Of a stretch of 64,000 bases of DNA, positions 8,733 through 17,974 are shown piece after piece. Positions within the stretch are counted from its first letter, which is position 1. Every line of letters starts with the position of its first letter. The stretch lies in NCBI RefSeq assembly GCF_000612665.1, contig NZ_HG942054.1, forward strand, positions 1 through 64,000. The letters are read 5' to 3'. The stretch is from Neobacillus dielmonensis. GTDB lineage: Bacteria > Bacillota > Bacilli > Bacillales > Cytobacillaceae. The notes under the pieces are model-generated. The model saw only the letters and a program-made list of their open reading frames with translations, did not search any database and was not told where the DNA came from. Made by a program: the position numbers and the translations under genes.

Positions 8733-10283
8733 TTATAAAGGAATATTCCCGTGCTTTTTAGCAGGTCTTGATTCTTGTTTATTCCGCAGCATTTCTAATG
8801 CTTGAACAATCTTAATTCGCGTATCCCTTGGGTCAATTACATCATCCACCATCCCTCTGCTGGCAGCAACATACGGATTGGCAAACTTTTGGCGATACTC
8901 TTCAATCTTTTGCTGGCGGGTCAATTCAGGATTTTCACTGTTTTGGATTTCCTTAGCAAAAATAATATTGGCTGCCCCTTGCGGCCCCATAACTGCAATT
9001 TCGGCATTTGGCCAAGCAAAAACGAGGTCAGCTCCGATCGACTTACTATTTAGGGCCACGTAAGCCCCTCCATATGCTTTTCTTAAAATAACGGTAAGTT
9101 TCGGAACAGTGGCTTCTGAATAAGCAAACAATATTTTCGCTCCATGTCGAATTATTCCGCCATGCTCCTGTTTAACACCTGGGAAGAAGCCCGTGACATC
9201 CTCGAACGTAATAATTGGTATATTAAAAGAATCACAGGTCCGAATAAACCGGGCTGCCTTATCTGAGGAATCAATATCCAAGCCGCCAGCCATTACCTTA
9301 GGCTGGTTGCAGACCAGTCCAACGGCTTCTCCTTTCACTCTAGCAAATCCGACAACAATGTTTTTAGCAAAATCTTGGTGAATTTCCATAAAGGAATTTT
9401 CGTCCACAACTTGTTCAATGACTCTGCGGACATCATAGGGACGCACAGCATCAAATGGGACTACATCGATTAAGTCTGGTCGATAATCATCATCGTGCTG
9501 CTGTTCAGATCTTGGAGTCTTCTCTTGGTTGTTTTGTGGAAGATAGCTTAGGAGCTTGCGAACGTGTTGCAGCACTTCCTCTTCTGATGCGGCTTTAAAA
9601 TGGGCATTACCACTGATTGAATTATGGACGGCAGCTCCGCCAAGATTTTCCGGAGAAATTTTTTCCCCTGTCACTGTCTCAATTACTTTTGGTCCTGTAA
9701 TAAACATCTGGCTGGTGTTTTCTACCATAAAAACAAAATCTGTAATTGCTGGCGAATAAACCGCTCCCCCGGCGCACGGTCCCATTATGACGGAAATCTG
9801 TGGAATAACACCGGAGTAAATCGCATTCCGGTAAAAAATATGTCCATATCCATCCAGTGAAACGACTCCTTCTTGAATTCGTGCCCCTCCAGAGTCATTC
9901 AATCCAACAAATGGTGTCCCATTCTTGGCGGCCAAGTCCATGACATTAGCAATTTTCTTGGCATGCATTTCACCTAATGCCCCACCAAAAACAGTAAAGT
10001 CCTGTGAAAATAAGTAAATCGGACGGCCGTTAACTTTCCCAAAGCCAGTAACGACCCCATCTCCAGGGCCTTTTTGCTCATCCAAGCCAAAATCATTGGT
10101 CCGATGTTCAATAAATGGATTTAACTCGACAAAGGTGCCTCTGTCAACTAACAAATCAATCCGTTCACGGGCTGTTAATTTTCCTTTAGCATGCTGTTGA
10201 TCAATCCGCTCGTCGCCGCCGCCAAGTTCAATCTCCCTTCTTTTATCATATAATTCATTGAGTCTTTCGAAGATGTCCACCAT
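8733..10283 (-). CDS. yqjD: Acyl-CoA (propionyl/methylmalonyl-CoA) carboxylase beta subunit
   Basis: Carboxyltransferase subunit of the PccB/MmdA type, moving carboxyl groups between biotin and an acyl-CoA, most likely propionyl-CoA because methylmalonyl-CoA epimerase is next door. Two crotonase-fold halves are seen, with oxyanion-hole glycine pairs in SGGARIQEG and GGAYVALNS. The start is the ATG at 10283 (516 aa): it overlaps the mce stop codon as TAATG, with GGAGATGAAGGGG just upstream, indicating translational coupling; an in-frame start at 10310 would run into mce. No biotin carboxylase partner is adjacent; accC/accB are 32 kb away. Confidence 0.9.
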   Translation of the reverse strand: MVDIFERLNELYDKRREIELGGGDERIDQQHAKGKLTARERIDLLVDRGTFVELNPFIEHRTNDFGLDEQKGPGDGVVTGFGKVNGRPIYLFSQDFTVFGGALGEMHAKKIANVMDLAAKNGTPFVGLNDSGGARIQEGVVSLDGYGHIFYRNAIYSGVIPQISVIMGPCAGGAVYSPAITDFVFMVENTSQMFITGPKVIETVTGEKISPENLGGAAVHNSISGNAHFKAASEEEVLQHVRKLLSYLPQNNQEKTPRSEQQHDDDYRPDLIDVVPFDAVRPYDVRRVIEQVVDENSFMEIHQDFAKNIVVGFARVKGEAVGLVCNQPKVMAGGLDIDSSDKAARFIRTCDSFNIPIITFEDVTGFFPGVKQEHGGIIRHGAKILFAYSEATVPKLTVILRKAYGGAYVALNSKSIGADLVFAWPNAEIAVMGPQGAANIIFAKEIQNSENPELTRQQKIEEYRQKFANPYVAASRGMVDDVIDPRDTRIKIVQALEMLRNKQESRPAKKHGNIPL

Positions 10284-10696
10284 TACCCCTTCATCTCCTT
10301 TTTTTCGCATAGCTCAACTAACACACCGGAGGCTGATTTTGGATGCATAAAGGCGATTTGTGCTCCCCCAGCACCTAGCCTTGGGCTCTCATCAATCATC
10401 CGGATTCCTTGCTCTTGCATTTCACTAATTCTTTCTTCAATCGATTCGACCCCCAACGCAACATGGTGAATTCCCTCACCTCGTTTTTCAATAAACTTGG
10501 TGATTGTGCTCTCCGATGAAATCGGCTCCAAGAGCTCAAGCTTGGTTTCCCCTGCCTGTAAAAAAGCTACTCTTACCTTTTGGCTTTCAACCTCTTCAAT
10601 CTTTAACAGCGGCAGCTTGAGCACCCCCATGTAAAAAGGAAGAGCCGCATCAAGTGACTTGACTGCTATACCAATATGGTCAACCTTCTTAATCAT
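10283..10696 (-). CDS. mce: Methylmalonyl-CoA epimerase
   Basis: Interconverts (S)- and (R)-methylmalonyl-CoA ahead of the B12-dependent mutase. The 137 aa VOC/glyoxalase-fold protein has the metal ligand His in VDHIGIAV at the N terminus, HHVALGV mid-protein, and a C-terminal Glu in VLVELCEKK. The ATG follows GGGGAGAAATC. It forms a two-gene unit with yqjD, overlapping by one base (TAATG). With mutA/mutB at 15.8-19.8 kb it completes a propionyl-CoA to succinyl-CoA route. Confidence 0.93.
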   Translation of the reverse strand: MIKKVDHIGIAVKSLDAALPFYMGVLKLPLLKIEEVESQKVRVAFLQAGETKLELLEPISSESTITKFIEKRGEGIHHVALGVESIEERISEMQEQGIRMIDESPRLGAGGAQIAFMHPKSASGVLVELCEKKEMKG

Positions 10697-10801
10697 GATT
10701 TCTCCCCTTATCTCAATATTAACATTTTTTCGATAATTAAATTATTCTAGAAAAAATTCATAAATCCTTCCTATTTTCCCAGATCCGTTCCGTTGTTTAA
10801 C

Positions 10802-10830
10802 TTGACTCGTCCATGTAAAATGTTTGTATA
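10802..10830 (+). promoter_or_regulatory. Candidate promoter of prli42
   Basis: TTGACT (5/6 to -35) and TGTATA (weak -10) with 17-base spacing, about 30 bases ahead of the prli42 GTG. The -35 is good and the -10 poor, so this is tentative. Confidence 0.35.
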
Positions 10831-10859
10831 GCAGTTTGCAATAAGGAGGTATTTACCCA

Positions 10860-10958
10860 GTGAGAAATAAAAGAACAAGAAAAGTAATTGTCTATTTAAT
10901 GCTAATCGCTATGCTTGCCTCTACCCTCCTCCTTGGTATTGCCCGGTTTCTTTCCTAA
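10860..10958 (+). CDS. prli42: Stressosome-associated protein Prli42
   Basis: A 32-residue membrane miniprotein. The translation starts with a basic stretch (RNKRTRK), then a single hydrophobic segment VIVYLMLIAMLASTLLLGI, and ends GIARFLS; this KVxVYLMLxAM pattern is the recognised Prli42 signature in Listeria and Bacillus, where it tethers the stressosome (RsbR/S/T) to the membrane. The start is GTG with an ideal AAGGAGG site 11 bases upstream. A bidirectional terminator follows. Too short for routine gene callers; function is assigned by resemblance to the family. Confidence 0.85.
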   Translation: MRNKRTRKVIVYLMLIAMLASTLLLGIARFLS

Positions 10959-10966
10959 TCCACATA

Positions 10967-11018
10967 AAAAGAGGATGACTAAACGGGTACTGAGCCCAAA
11001 TGAAAGTCATCCTCTTTT
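10967..11018. terminator. Bidirectional terminator between prli42 and the L,D-transpeptidase
   Basis: Long inverted repeat AAAAGAGGATGACT / AGTCATCCTCTTTT around a 23-base loop; T tract on the plus side and A/T tract on the minus side. Confidence 0.85.
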
Positions 11019-11021
11019 CCA

Positions 11022-11543
11022 TTATTTGATCGCACCGTATTCTTTTGCTAACTGTTCAAAAGATTGATTTGAACGGATAATTAGTATTTTTGTACCTAAT
11101 GGAATCATCGGGAATAATGAGGTGATTACCTCATTTTGTGAACGGATACAGCCCTGTGATATATATTTCCCCACTGATGCAGGTTGATTAGTCCCATGGA
11201 TGCCATAAATTCTGCCGTCAGTTCCTCTAGCATCAAACCCTATCCAACGGGCACCAAGCGGGTTCTTCGGGTCTCCACCAGGGATATTGCTGCGACGGTA
11301 ATAGGGATTTTTTGCTTTTACTGTTATGGTAAATAAGCCTTCAGGAGTCATTTCTTGCGTTTTACCTGTACCCACGCTTACTGTCGTTTGAACTCGGTTA
11401 TCCTTAATATACGCTAGTTCGTTTGTACTTTTATTCACAATAACAAACGGGTCACCTGGTAATGGGTTGGGACCTAATGGCCACAGTGGCGATAGGAAAA
11501 TTGTAAACAGGACTGATGATAAAATTTTTAGCAAATAAACCAC
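11022..11543 (-). CDS. L,D-transpeptidase (YkuD family)
   Basis: Exported enzyme predicted to make 3-3 crosslinks in, or otherwise modify, peptidoglycan. The 173 aa protein starts with a hydrophobic export segment (residues 4-22), then a YkuD catalytic domain with the signature IHGTNQP near residue 117 and the active cysteine in SQGCIRSQNEV near residue 132. The domain fills the whole protein and there is no LysM module, unlike YkuD itself. It stands alone between two terminators. The substrate and stage of expression cannot be told from sequence. Confidence 0.9.
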   Translation of the reverse strand: MVYLLKILSSVLFTIFLSPLWPLGPNPLPGDPFVIVNKSTNELAYIKDNRVQTTVSVGTGKTQEMTPEGLFTITVKAKNPYYRRSNIPGGDPKNPLGARWIGFDARGTDGRIYGIHGTNQPASVGKYISQGCIRSQNEVITSLFPMIPLGTKILIIRSNQSFEQLAKEYGAIK

Positions 11544-11611
11544 CTGCCTTTTTCCTTAGTTTCCCTTGATTTATCTCGCTCATTCATGTTCCATTTTTCT
11601 GACAAAATAAA

Positions 11612-11635
11612 AAGATGGCCTATTAAGACCATCTT
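11612..11635 (-). terminator. Terminator of the art operon
   Basis: Stem AAGATGG / CCATCTT with a 10-base loop, followed on the minus strand by TTTTTATTTTG; 15 bases after the artR stop. Confidence 0.75.
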
Positions 11636-11649
11636 GAATCAAAAAGTTT

Positions 11650-12372
11650 TTATAACATTTTTTGTAAGAATTCCTGTGCCCTCGAGCTCTTGGGATTAGT
11701 AAAGAATTCTTGTGGTGGACTGTCTTCAACAAGCATCCCATTATCCAAGAAAAGCACACGATCCGCTACTTCTTTGGCAAAGCCCATTTCATGCGTCACA
11801 ATCGCCATTGTCATACCTGTATGGGCTAATGACTTCATAACGTCTAACACTTCTTTTACCATCTCAGGGTCAAGGGCGGATGTTGGTTCATCGAAAAGCA
11901 TGACCTCCGGCTGCATGGCCAATGCCCTTGCAATCGCTACCCGCTGTTTCTGACCTCCTGACAGCCGATTAGGAAATTCGCTCGCCTTGTCGGACAAACC
12001 TACCCTTTCCAGCAGCTCTAAACCTATTTTTTCTGCTTCCGCTTTCGATAAGCCTTTCACCTTGATTGGTGCATAGGTCAGATTCTCCAGGACCGTTTTA
12101 TGAGGAAAAAGATGAAAGTGTTGAAACACCATGCCGACATTTTGTCGGACCTTCATAATATTTGTTTTCTTATCAGTTATTTCCTGATCACCAAACCAAA
12201 TCTTCCCGTCCGTCGGTTTTTCTAAATAGTTCATGCAGCGCAAGAAAGTAGACTTTCCGGACCCGGATGGCCCAATAATAGCCACTACTTCCCCTGTTTT
12301 TATGGAAGTGGTAATCCCTTTTAATACCTCAAGTTTTCCATAGTTTTTATATAATTTCTCTATCTTAATCAC
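11650..12372 (-). CDS. artR: Amino acid ABC transporter ATP-binding protein (arginine type)
   Basis: Energy-coupling ATPase of a polar amino acid importer. It has Walker [10 protein letters not shown] near residue 34, Q-loop VFQHFHLF, the ABC signature [15 protein letters not shown] near residue 137, Walker [15 protein letters not shown] and the H-loop THEMGFA. The 240 aa length is standard for GlnQ/ArtR proteins. Its start overlaps the artQ stop by 8 bases, so the two are translationally coupled. Synteny with brxB and the yqj genes matches artPQR (yqiXYZ) of B. subtilis; arginine specificity is by synteny. Confidence 0.9.
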   Translation of the reverse strand: MIKIEKLYKNYGKLEVLKGITTSIKTGEVVAIIGPSGSGKSTFLRCMNYLEKPTDGKIWFGDQEITDKKTNIMKVRQNVGMVFQHFHLFPHKTVLENLTYAPIKVKGLSKAEAEKIGLELLERVGLSDKASEFPNRLSGGQKQRVAIARALAMQPEVMLFDEPTSALDPEMVKEVLDVMKSLAHTGMTMAIVTHEMGFAKEVADRVLFLDNGMLVEDSPPQEFFTNPKSSRAQEFLQKML

Positions 12373-13024
12373 TGCGTCTCATTCTCCCTTCAACTGCTTT
12401 TCCCAAGAAGGTTAAGGCAATAACCAGCACATAATAAATCAGACCGGCAATTAATAATGGTTCAAAGTATGAATAATATTCCGCGCCTACCTGATAAGAA
12501 CGGCGCATAACATCCATTACTCCAATTGTGGTGACAATGGCTGATTCTTTGGTCAAGGAGATAAATTCATTCAACAATGCGGGCAAGATATTTTTTAATG
12601 CTTGCGGCAGGATAATATCCCACATCATTTTTCTATAAGGTACGCCTAATGCCATCGCTGCTTCCTGTTGTCCCTTATCAACCGCTAGAATTCCGGCACG
12701 GATAATCTCTGAGATATAGGCTCCGGAATTTAGTGAAAAGGATAATACAGCAGCCGTATAAGGTTCTATTTGATAACCAAAGATTTGCGGTGACCCAAAG
12801 TATATCAGCATAAGCTGTAGAACAAGCGGAGTTCCGCGGAAAATCGACGTATAGAGATCGGCAAACCAGCCGAGAACTTTGATCGAACTTATCTTAAACA
12901 AAGATAAAATAATACCAAAAATAAATCCCAATACCCCCGCTAATAGAACAATTTTCAAGGTTACTAAAACACCTTTTAAAATATAGGGCAGAGAAGGGAT
13001 AAATTGTGCAAAATCCAAATTCAT
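12365..13024 (-). CDS. artQ: Amino acid ABC transporter permease (arginine type)
   Basis: Membrane channel subunit of the His/Glu/Gln/Arg permease family, 219 aa with about five hydrophobic helices. The EAA-loop motif [22 protein letters not shown] is split here as [10 protein letters not shown] followed by [14 protein letters not shown], near residues 141-168, and contacts the ATPase. The family signature [15 protein letters not shown] is near residue 65. It lies 81 bases after artP with a strong hairpin between, and overlaps artR. Confidence 0.9.
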   Translation of the reverse strand: MNLDFAQFIPSLPYILKGVLVTLKIVLLAGVLGFIFGIILSLFKISSIKVLGWFADLYTSIFRGTPLVLQLMLIYFGSPQIFGYQIEPYTAAVLSFSLNSGAYISEIIRAGILAVDKGQQEAAMALGVPYRKMMWDIILPQALKNILPALLNEFISLTKESAIVTTIGVMDVMRRSYQVGAEYYSYFEPLLIAGLIYYVLVIALTFLGKAVEGRMRRSD

Positions 13025-13053
13025 TATTATCGTCCTTCCTATTAAAAATAGCA

Positions 13054-13090
13054 GAGACGTCCGGAAGCAATTCTTTTTTCCAAACGTCTC
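13054..13090 (-). promoter_or_regulatory. Intra-operon hairpin between artP and artQ
   Basis: GAGACGTTTGG / CCGGACGTCTC forms an 11-pair stem (two G-U), followed a few bases later by ATTTTTAAT. Probably a partial terminator or mRNA-stabilising 3' end that lets the binding protein be made in excess over permease and ATPase, as is common in ABC operons. Inference. Confidence 0.55.
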
Positions 13091-13105
13091 ATTGGGTAAT
13101 CGATG

Positions 13106-13885
13106 TTATTGTTTGTCGCCAAACCATTTAATGACTAATTTATCCAGTTCGCCATTTTCTTTCATTTCCTTTAGCTCTTTATTAAACTTTTCAGTTAGAT
13201 CACTGTTTTTAGGAAACGCAATGGCAGAGCCTGCTTCAGGATCGTCCTTAAGTGTAAAGCCTTCCAGCTCGGTTTCTTTGGTAAAATAGCCCTTCGCAAC
13301 GGTGTCCTCAATGATTGCCGCATCAAATCGGCCTGATTTGATTTCTTGGATAAGATCTTGGATGCGATTGCGATCTTCAATTTTGATCGGGGTCTCTTTA
13401 TTAATTTCTTTTGCTTTATCTGCTTGAATCGAGCCAAGCTGGACACCAACCGTTTTGCCTTTTAGGTCTTCTACTTTGGAAATGCCGCTGTCTTTTTTGG
13501 AAACAATCATGAATTTCGCGTTATAGTAGATATCACTGAAATCCACATTTTTCTTTCTTTTTTCCGTAGGAGTCATACCAGCTAAAACAAAGTCTGCCTG
13601 ACCTGATTTTAGAGCTTGTACAAGACCATTGAAATCCATGTCTTTGACTTCCATCTTATAGCCAAGTTTGCTGGTAATCGACTTTGCCAAATCCACGTCA
13701 AAACCAATGATTTCGTCACTTTTCTCTGTTTCGATATACTCGAATGGCGCATAATCCGCGGAAGTTCCCATTACCAATACTTTCTTATCACTGGCAGCTT
13801 TGCTTGTCTTTTCACTCGAACCACAAGCAGCCAATAATCCTGCTGCCAAAACCATTGAAGTTAATAAAATAAATCCCTTTTTCAT
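13106..13885 (-). CDS. artP: Amino acid ABC transporter substrate-binding lipoprotein (arginine type)
   Basis: Extracellular solute receptor anchored by lipid. The 259 aa precursor has a lipoprotein signal peptide with lipobox LLAACGSS (Cys about 21), then a type II periplasmic binding fold (SBP family 3) with ADYAPFEY, GFDVDLAK and the DFNGLVQALKSGQADFVLAGMT region, where acidic and aromatic residues bind the amino acid head group. The ATG follows TAGGAGGAAAAC. First gene of artPQR. Tandem ARG-box-like sequences upstream suggest repression by AhrC, whose gene is also in this window. Confidence 0.92.
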   Translation of the reverse strand: MKKGFILLTSMVLAAGLLAACGSSEKTSKAASDKKVLVMGTSADYAPFEYIETEKSDEIIGFDVDLAKSITSKLGYKMEVKDMDFNGLVQALKSGQADFVLAGMTPTEKRKKNVDFSDIYYNAKFMIVSKKDSGISKVEDLKGKTVGVQLGSIQADKAKEINKETPIKIEDRNRIQDLIQEIKSGRFDAAIIEDTVAKGYFTKETELEGFTLKDDPEAGSAIAFPKNSDLTEKFNKELKEMKENGELDKLVIKWFGDKQ

Positions 13886-13984
13886 ATGTTTTCCTCCTAT
13901 AAGTTATCTGACTATTCTTATTAATATTTTCTACATATTCTGAATACATTACGATACTATTCAGTAGAATAATAGTGTATTAAG

Positions 13985-14034
13985 TTAATAATTATTCAAC
14001 GTATTGAATTTTAACACAGTTTAATAATTATGCA
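13985..14034 (-). promoter_or_regulatory. Tandem ARG-box-like operators upstream of artP
   Basis: On the minus strand TGAATAATTATTAA (13985-13998) matches the ARG box core TGAATwwwwATTCA at 13 of 14 positions, and TGCATAATTATTAA (14021-14034) at 12 of 14, 36 bases apart. TTGCAT-N16-TAAAAT at the upstream box could be the promoter. Control by the arginine repressor AhrC is inferred. Confidence 0.5.
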
Positions 14035-14083
14035 AATATATTTTTAAAAATTCCTCGATATTTTTATAATGTAAGTTTTACCA

Positions 14084-14126
14084 AATAAAAAAGACCATTT
14101 TCGATAGGAAAATGGCCTTTTTTATT
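14084..14126 (-). terminator. Terminator of brxB
   Basis: AAAAAAGGCCATTTTCC / (G)GAAAATGGTCTTTTTT type inverted repeat with T runs on both sides; it starts 10 bases after the brxB stop codon and could also insulate the art promoter. Confidence 0.85.
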
Positions 14127-14136
14127 TGCTAATAAT

Positions 14137-14574
14137 TTATACTTCTTCACAGTATTTTTCAAATTCTTGTTGTAGTTTTGCCACAACAGTTGCTGGATCA
14201 TTACCTTCAATTTGATGTCTTTCCACCATCGTACAAATTTTTCCGTCCTTTAACAGAGCAAATGATGGTGAGGATGGCGGATATCCGGTGAAATAGCTTC
14301 TTGCTTTTTCCGTGGCCTCTTTATCCTGTCCGGCAAAGACAGTTACCAAGCGGTCAGGGCGCTTATCATAATGCACGGCATAGGCCGCTGCAGGACGGGC
14401 GACACCACCGGCGCAGCCACAGACAGAATTGATCATGACCAATGTGGTGCCTTTTTGTGTTAGTGCCTCATCTACTTCTTCGGGTGTTTTTAGTTCTTCA
14501 TATCCAGCAGAAACGATTTCTTGCCGTGCTTGGCGAACAACATCGTTCATGAATATATTAAAATCCATGCTCAT
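14137..14574 (-). CDS. brxB: Bacilliredoxin
   Basis: Small thiol-disulfide protein that removes bacillithiol from S-bacillithiolated proteins after oxidative stress. The 145 aa protein belongs to the YphP/YqiW family and carries the family CGC active site in [13 protein letters not shown] near residues 53-65. The ATG follows AGAAGGAGTGATCTT. It sits between artPQR and the methylmalonyl-CoA mutase genes, as yqiW sits near yqiXYZ in B. subtilis, and ends in its own terminator. Confidence 0.93.
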   Translation of the reverse strand: MSMDFNIFMNDVVRQARQEIVSAGYEELKTPEEVDEALTQKGTTLVMINSVCGCAGGVARPAAAYAVHYDKRPDRLVTVFAGQDKEATEKARSYFTGYPPSSPSFALLKDGKICTMVERHQIEGNDPATVVAKLQQEFEKYCEEV

Positions 14575-14654
14575 AAGATCACTCCTTCTTAAATCTATAT
14601 ACCTATATCATAACAGTTAAAATAGGATTAGTTCAAATGAATGAGTTCCATATG

Positions 14655-15776
14655 CTACTTTTTCTGATCCATAAACAGTCGGTATAGTGTTTCAGCTGCA
14701 CTGGCGACCGTCATTTCTCCAGCAATCACCTGGTTCTCCAACTTTGGAAGTTCAACTTTTACATTGGGATGATGATAAAACTGAAAATGGAGTTGATCGG
14801 CAATGATTGAATATAACCACTCCCTTGATTGTGCTTTTCTTCTTGCCTCGAATACACCAGAAGCTTTTCCTGAGTCTACAAACATTTGAATCATCTGCCA
14901 CAACTCGCTAATCCCCTCTTTTGTTAAGGAGGAACACGTATAGGCTTTGGTTTCCCAACCTTTTGTCGCAGGCTGCAGGAAGTGTAAAATCCGATTATAT
15001 TCCTGCTTTGTTTTTTCGGCCTTTTGTTTATTGGCACCATCTGCCTTATGAACAATGACGGCGTCTGCAAGCTCCATAATTCCCTTCTTCATCCCTTGCA
15101 ATTCATCCCCAGCACCAGTTAGAACTAACAGCATGAAAAAGTCGACCATATCGCGAATTAAGACTTCACTTTGGCCAACCCCGACGGTTTCAATGAGAAT
15201 CACATCGAAACCTGCGGCTTCACAAATCAGCATCGCTTCCCTTGTTTTGCGATGAACTCCACCTAACTTCCCCGCAGTTGGAGATGGCCGAATAAATGCC
15301 TGTGGGTGTTTTGACAGTTGTTCCATCCTCGTTTTGTCACCAAGAATACTTCCTCCGCTAATGCTGGAACTAGGATCAATCGCCAAAACGGCGACACGAA
15401 ACCCTTGTTCACATAAAAACATTCCGAAGGATTCGATAAATGTGCTTTTTCCCGCCCCAGGCACCCCGGTAATTCCGATTCGGAGCGAGTTTCCAGTGTA
15501 AGGCAGTAATCTTTGCAACAGGGATTGGGCTTTTTGAAAGTGTTGCTCTGCATTGCTTTCTGCAAGCGTAATGGCCCTAGCCAAAACGCTCCTGTTTCCG
15601 CGAAGAATTCCTTCAAATAATTCATCTATCGATGGCTCGTTATTTTTGCGTTTTTGAAAACGGATATTTTTTTGAATGGAATCTGGAAGAATCTCATGCT
15701 CCAAGCCTTGTTTAATCGTGGTCAAAAACGTCCTTTGTCCAGTGGGGCTGCTTTCAGGGCGTTCGTCCATAGCCAT
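14655..15776 (-). CDS. meaB: Methylmalonyl-CoA mutase-associated GTPase
   Basis: G3E-type P-loop GTPase that guards delivery and repair of the adenosylcobalamin cofactor in methylmalonyl-CoA mutase. The 373 aa protein has Walker A GVPGAGKST near residue 103, DPSSSISGGSILGDKTRM, the ETVGVGQSEV switch, and the base-recognition VHKADGANK segment near residue 244. Start ATG overlaps the mutB stop as TAATG, so it is translationally coupled to the mutase. An annotation as ArgK/LAO ATPase would be the older name for the same family. Confidence 0.93.
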   Translation of the reverse strand: MAMDERPESSPTGQRTFLTTIKQGLEHEILPDSIQKNIRFQKRKNNEPSIDELFEGILRGNRSVLARAITLAESNAEQHFQKAQSLLQRLLPYTGNSLRIGITGVPGAGKSTFIESFGMFLCEQGFRVAVLAIDPSSSISGGSILGDKTRMEQLSKHPQAFIRPSPTAGKLGGVHRKTREAMLICEAAGFDVILIETVGVGQSEVLIRDMVDFFMLLVLTGAGDELQGMKKGIMELADAVIVHKADGANKQKAEKTKQEYNRILHFLQPATKGWETKAYTCSSLTKEGISELWQMIQMFVDSGKASGVFEARRKAQSREWLYSIIADQLHFQFYHHPNVKVELPKLENQVIAGEMTVASAAETLYRLFMDQKK

Positions 15777-17974
15777 TACTGCGCCACTTCCTCATAACCC
15801 AACTGTTTATAGATTTCCTTGATTACCTTTTGCGCTGCCACCGGAATGATGGTACCTGGCCCAAAAATAGCCGCTGCTCCATGATCATATAAATATTGAT
15901 AATCTTGTGCAGGAATGACACCACCAACTACTACTAATATGTCTTCCCGGCCCAGTTTCTTCAATTCTGCCACAAGCTGAGGCAACAGCGTCTTGTGACC
16001 GGCGGCTAGCGAACTCATGCCGATTACATGAACATCGTTTTCAACTGCCTGCATGGCGGTTTCTTCTGGTGTTTGAAACAGAGGACCGACATCAACGTCA
16101 AACCCTAGATCAGCAAATGCTGTGGCAATGACCTTTGCCCCGCGGTCATGACCATCTTGGCCCATTTTTGCAATCAAAATCCGCGGCCTTCTTCCCTCGT
16201 TTTCGAGAAACTCTTCTGTCATTTTTTGAACTTCTTGGATGTCCTCTTCATTATTGAAGGCTTTGCTGTATACTCCGCTAATCGAACGAATCATGGCTTT
16301 GTGCCGTCCAGCCGCTTTTTCAATTGCATCGGAGATTTCCCCCAATGTCGCCCGCACTCGTGCTGCCTGAACAGCCAGTTCCAATAAGTTACCTTCTCCA
16401 CCTGCCGCTGCCGCAGCAAGAGCATTTAGAGCTTCTACTACTTTTTGTTCATCACGGCTTGCTTTCAGTTGATTCAATTTTTCAATTTGTTTTAATCTTA
16501 CAGCTGTATTATCGATGTCCAATATATCAATTGGCTCTTCTTTTTCCAATCGGTAGCGGTTTACACCCACGATGATTTCTTTGCCGGAATCAATTTGTGC
16601 CTGCCTTTTGGCTGCTGCTTCTTCAATTCGCATTTTTGGCAGACCGGTTTCAATCGCTTTTGCCATACCACCTAAACTCTCAATTTCTTCAATGTGCTCC
16701 CATGCCCGTTTGATTAATTCATCCGTAAGCTTCTCCACATAATAGGATCCTGCCCACGGGTCAATGACTTTTGTGACGCCTGTTTCCTCTTGCAAGAATA
16801 ATTGCGTATTTCTGGCAATCCGCGCGGAGAAATCAGTAGGAAGGGCAATCGCTTCATCCAATGCATTGGTATGCAAGGATTGGGTATGGCCCATGGCTGC
16901 CGCATGTGCTTCTACTAGGGTCCTGGTTACATTATTAAACGGATCCTGCTCCGTCAGACTCCACCCAGATGTTTGCGAATGTGTTCGCAATGCCATTGAT
17001 TTTTCGTTTTTAGGATGGAATGATTTCATCATCTTTGCCCAAATAAACCGTGCCGCCCGCATTTTGGCCACTTCCATAAAATAATTCATGCCAACTGCCC
17101 AGAAAAATGACAGCCTTGGCGCAAAGGAGTCGATATCAATTCCCGCCTTCAGCCCGGTTCTTACGTACTCCAAACCATCAGCCAGTGTGTAGGCCAATTC
17201 AAGATCAGCAGGGGCCCCCGCTTCCTGCATATGATAGCCAGAAATACTGATACTGTTAAACTTTGGCATGTACTTTGACGTATATTCAAAAATATCAGCA
17301 ATAATTTTCATCGACATTTCCGGGGGATAAATATACGTGTTACGGACCATGTATTCTTTTAAAATATCATTTTGAATGGTACCTGAGAGCTTATCTTGGG
17401 TAACCCCCTGCTCCTCTGCCGTGACGATGTAAAAAGCCATAATCGGCAGGACCGCCCCGTTCATGGTCATCGAAACGGACATTTTGTCTAATGGGATATC
17501 CTCAAACAGGGTTTTCATATCTTGAATCGAATCAATGGCAACCCCAGCTTTACCAACATCGCCCACTACCCTTGGATGATCAGAGTCGTAGCCTCTATGT
17601 GTAGCCAAGTCAAAGGCCACCGATAATCCTTTTTGACCCATTGCCAGGTTTCGACGATAAAACGCGTTGCTCTCCTCCGCTGTTGAAAATCCGGCATATT
17701 GCCGGACGGTCCAAGGCCGGTTTACATACATCGTCGGATACGGCCCTCTTGTATATGGCGGAATGCCAGGCAAATGATGAATATGCTCTAATCCATTCAA
17801 ATCCGATTTGGTATAAATCGGTTTTAAGTGAATTTGTTCATTTGTTTCAAAAAGCAAATTTTCTATGGAAGCTTGCAGTTCTTTTTCGGCCAATTCTTCC
17901 CATTCTTCCTTATTAAGTAAGTTAGGTGTATCAAACAAGGGCAAACCTTTAAAATCAGGCTTTTGTTTCTTCAA
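15776..17974 (-). CDS. mutB: Methylmalonyl-CoA mutase, large (alpha) subunit
   Basis: Adenosylcobalamin-dependent isomerase converting (R)-methylmalonyl-CoA to succinyl-CoA. The 732 aa protein has the N-terminal TIM barrel with the substrate segment [20 protein letters not shown] (about residues 74-93) and a C-terminal B12 domain bearing the axial-histidine motif DGHDRGAKV near residue 608 followed by GGVIPAQDY and a glycine loop. The start is a TTG at 17974 preceded by GGAGGTG at 7 bases, overlapping mutA by 20 bases. meaB is coupled downstream. Confidence 0.95.
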   Translation of the reverse strand: MKKQKPDFKGLPLFDTPNLLNKEEWEELAEKELQASIENLLFETNEQIHLKPIYTKSDLNGLEHIHHLPGIPPYTRGPYPTMYVNRPWTVRQYAGFSTAEESNAFYRRNLAMGQKGLSVAFDLATHRGYDSDHPRVVGDVGKAGVAIDSIQDMKTLFEDIPLDKMSVSMTMNGAVLPIMAFYIVTAEEQGVTQDKLSGTIQNDILKEYMVRNTYIYPPEMSMKIIADIFEYTSKYMPKFNSISISGYHMQEAGAPADLELAYTLADGLEYVRTGLKAGIDIDSFAPRLSFFWAVGMNYFMEVAKMRAARFIWAKMMKSFHPKNEKSMALRTHSQTSGWSLTEQDPFNNVTRTLVEAHAAAMGHTQSLHTNALDEAIALPTDFSARIARNTQLFLQEETGVTKVIDPWAGSYYVEKLTDELIKRAWEHIEEIESLGGMAKAIETGLPKMRIEEAAAKRQAQIDSGKEIIVGVNRYRLEKEEPIDILDIDNTAVRLKQIEKLNQLKASRDEQKVVEALNALAAAAAGGEGNLLELAVQAARVRATLGEISDAIEKAAGRHKAMIRSISGVYSKAFNNEEDIQEVQKMTEEFLENEGRRPRILIAKMGQDGHDRGAKVIATAFADLGFDVDVGPLFQTPEETAMQAVENDVHVIGMSSLAAGHKTLLPQLVAELKKLGREDILVVVGGVIPAQDYQYLYDHGAAAIFGPGTIIPVAAQKVIKEIYKQLGYEEVAQ

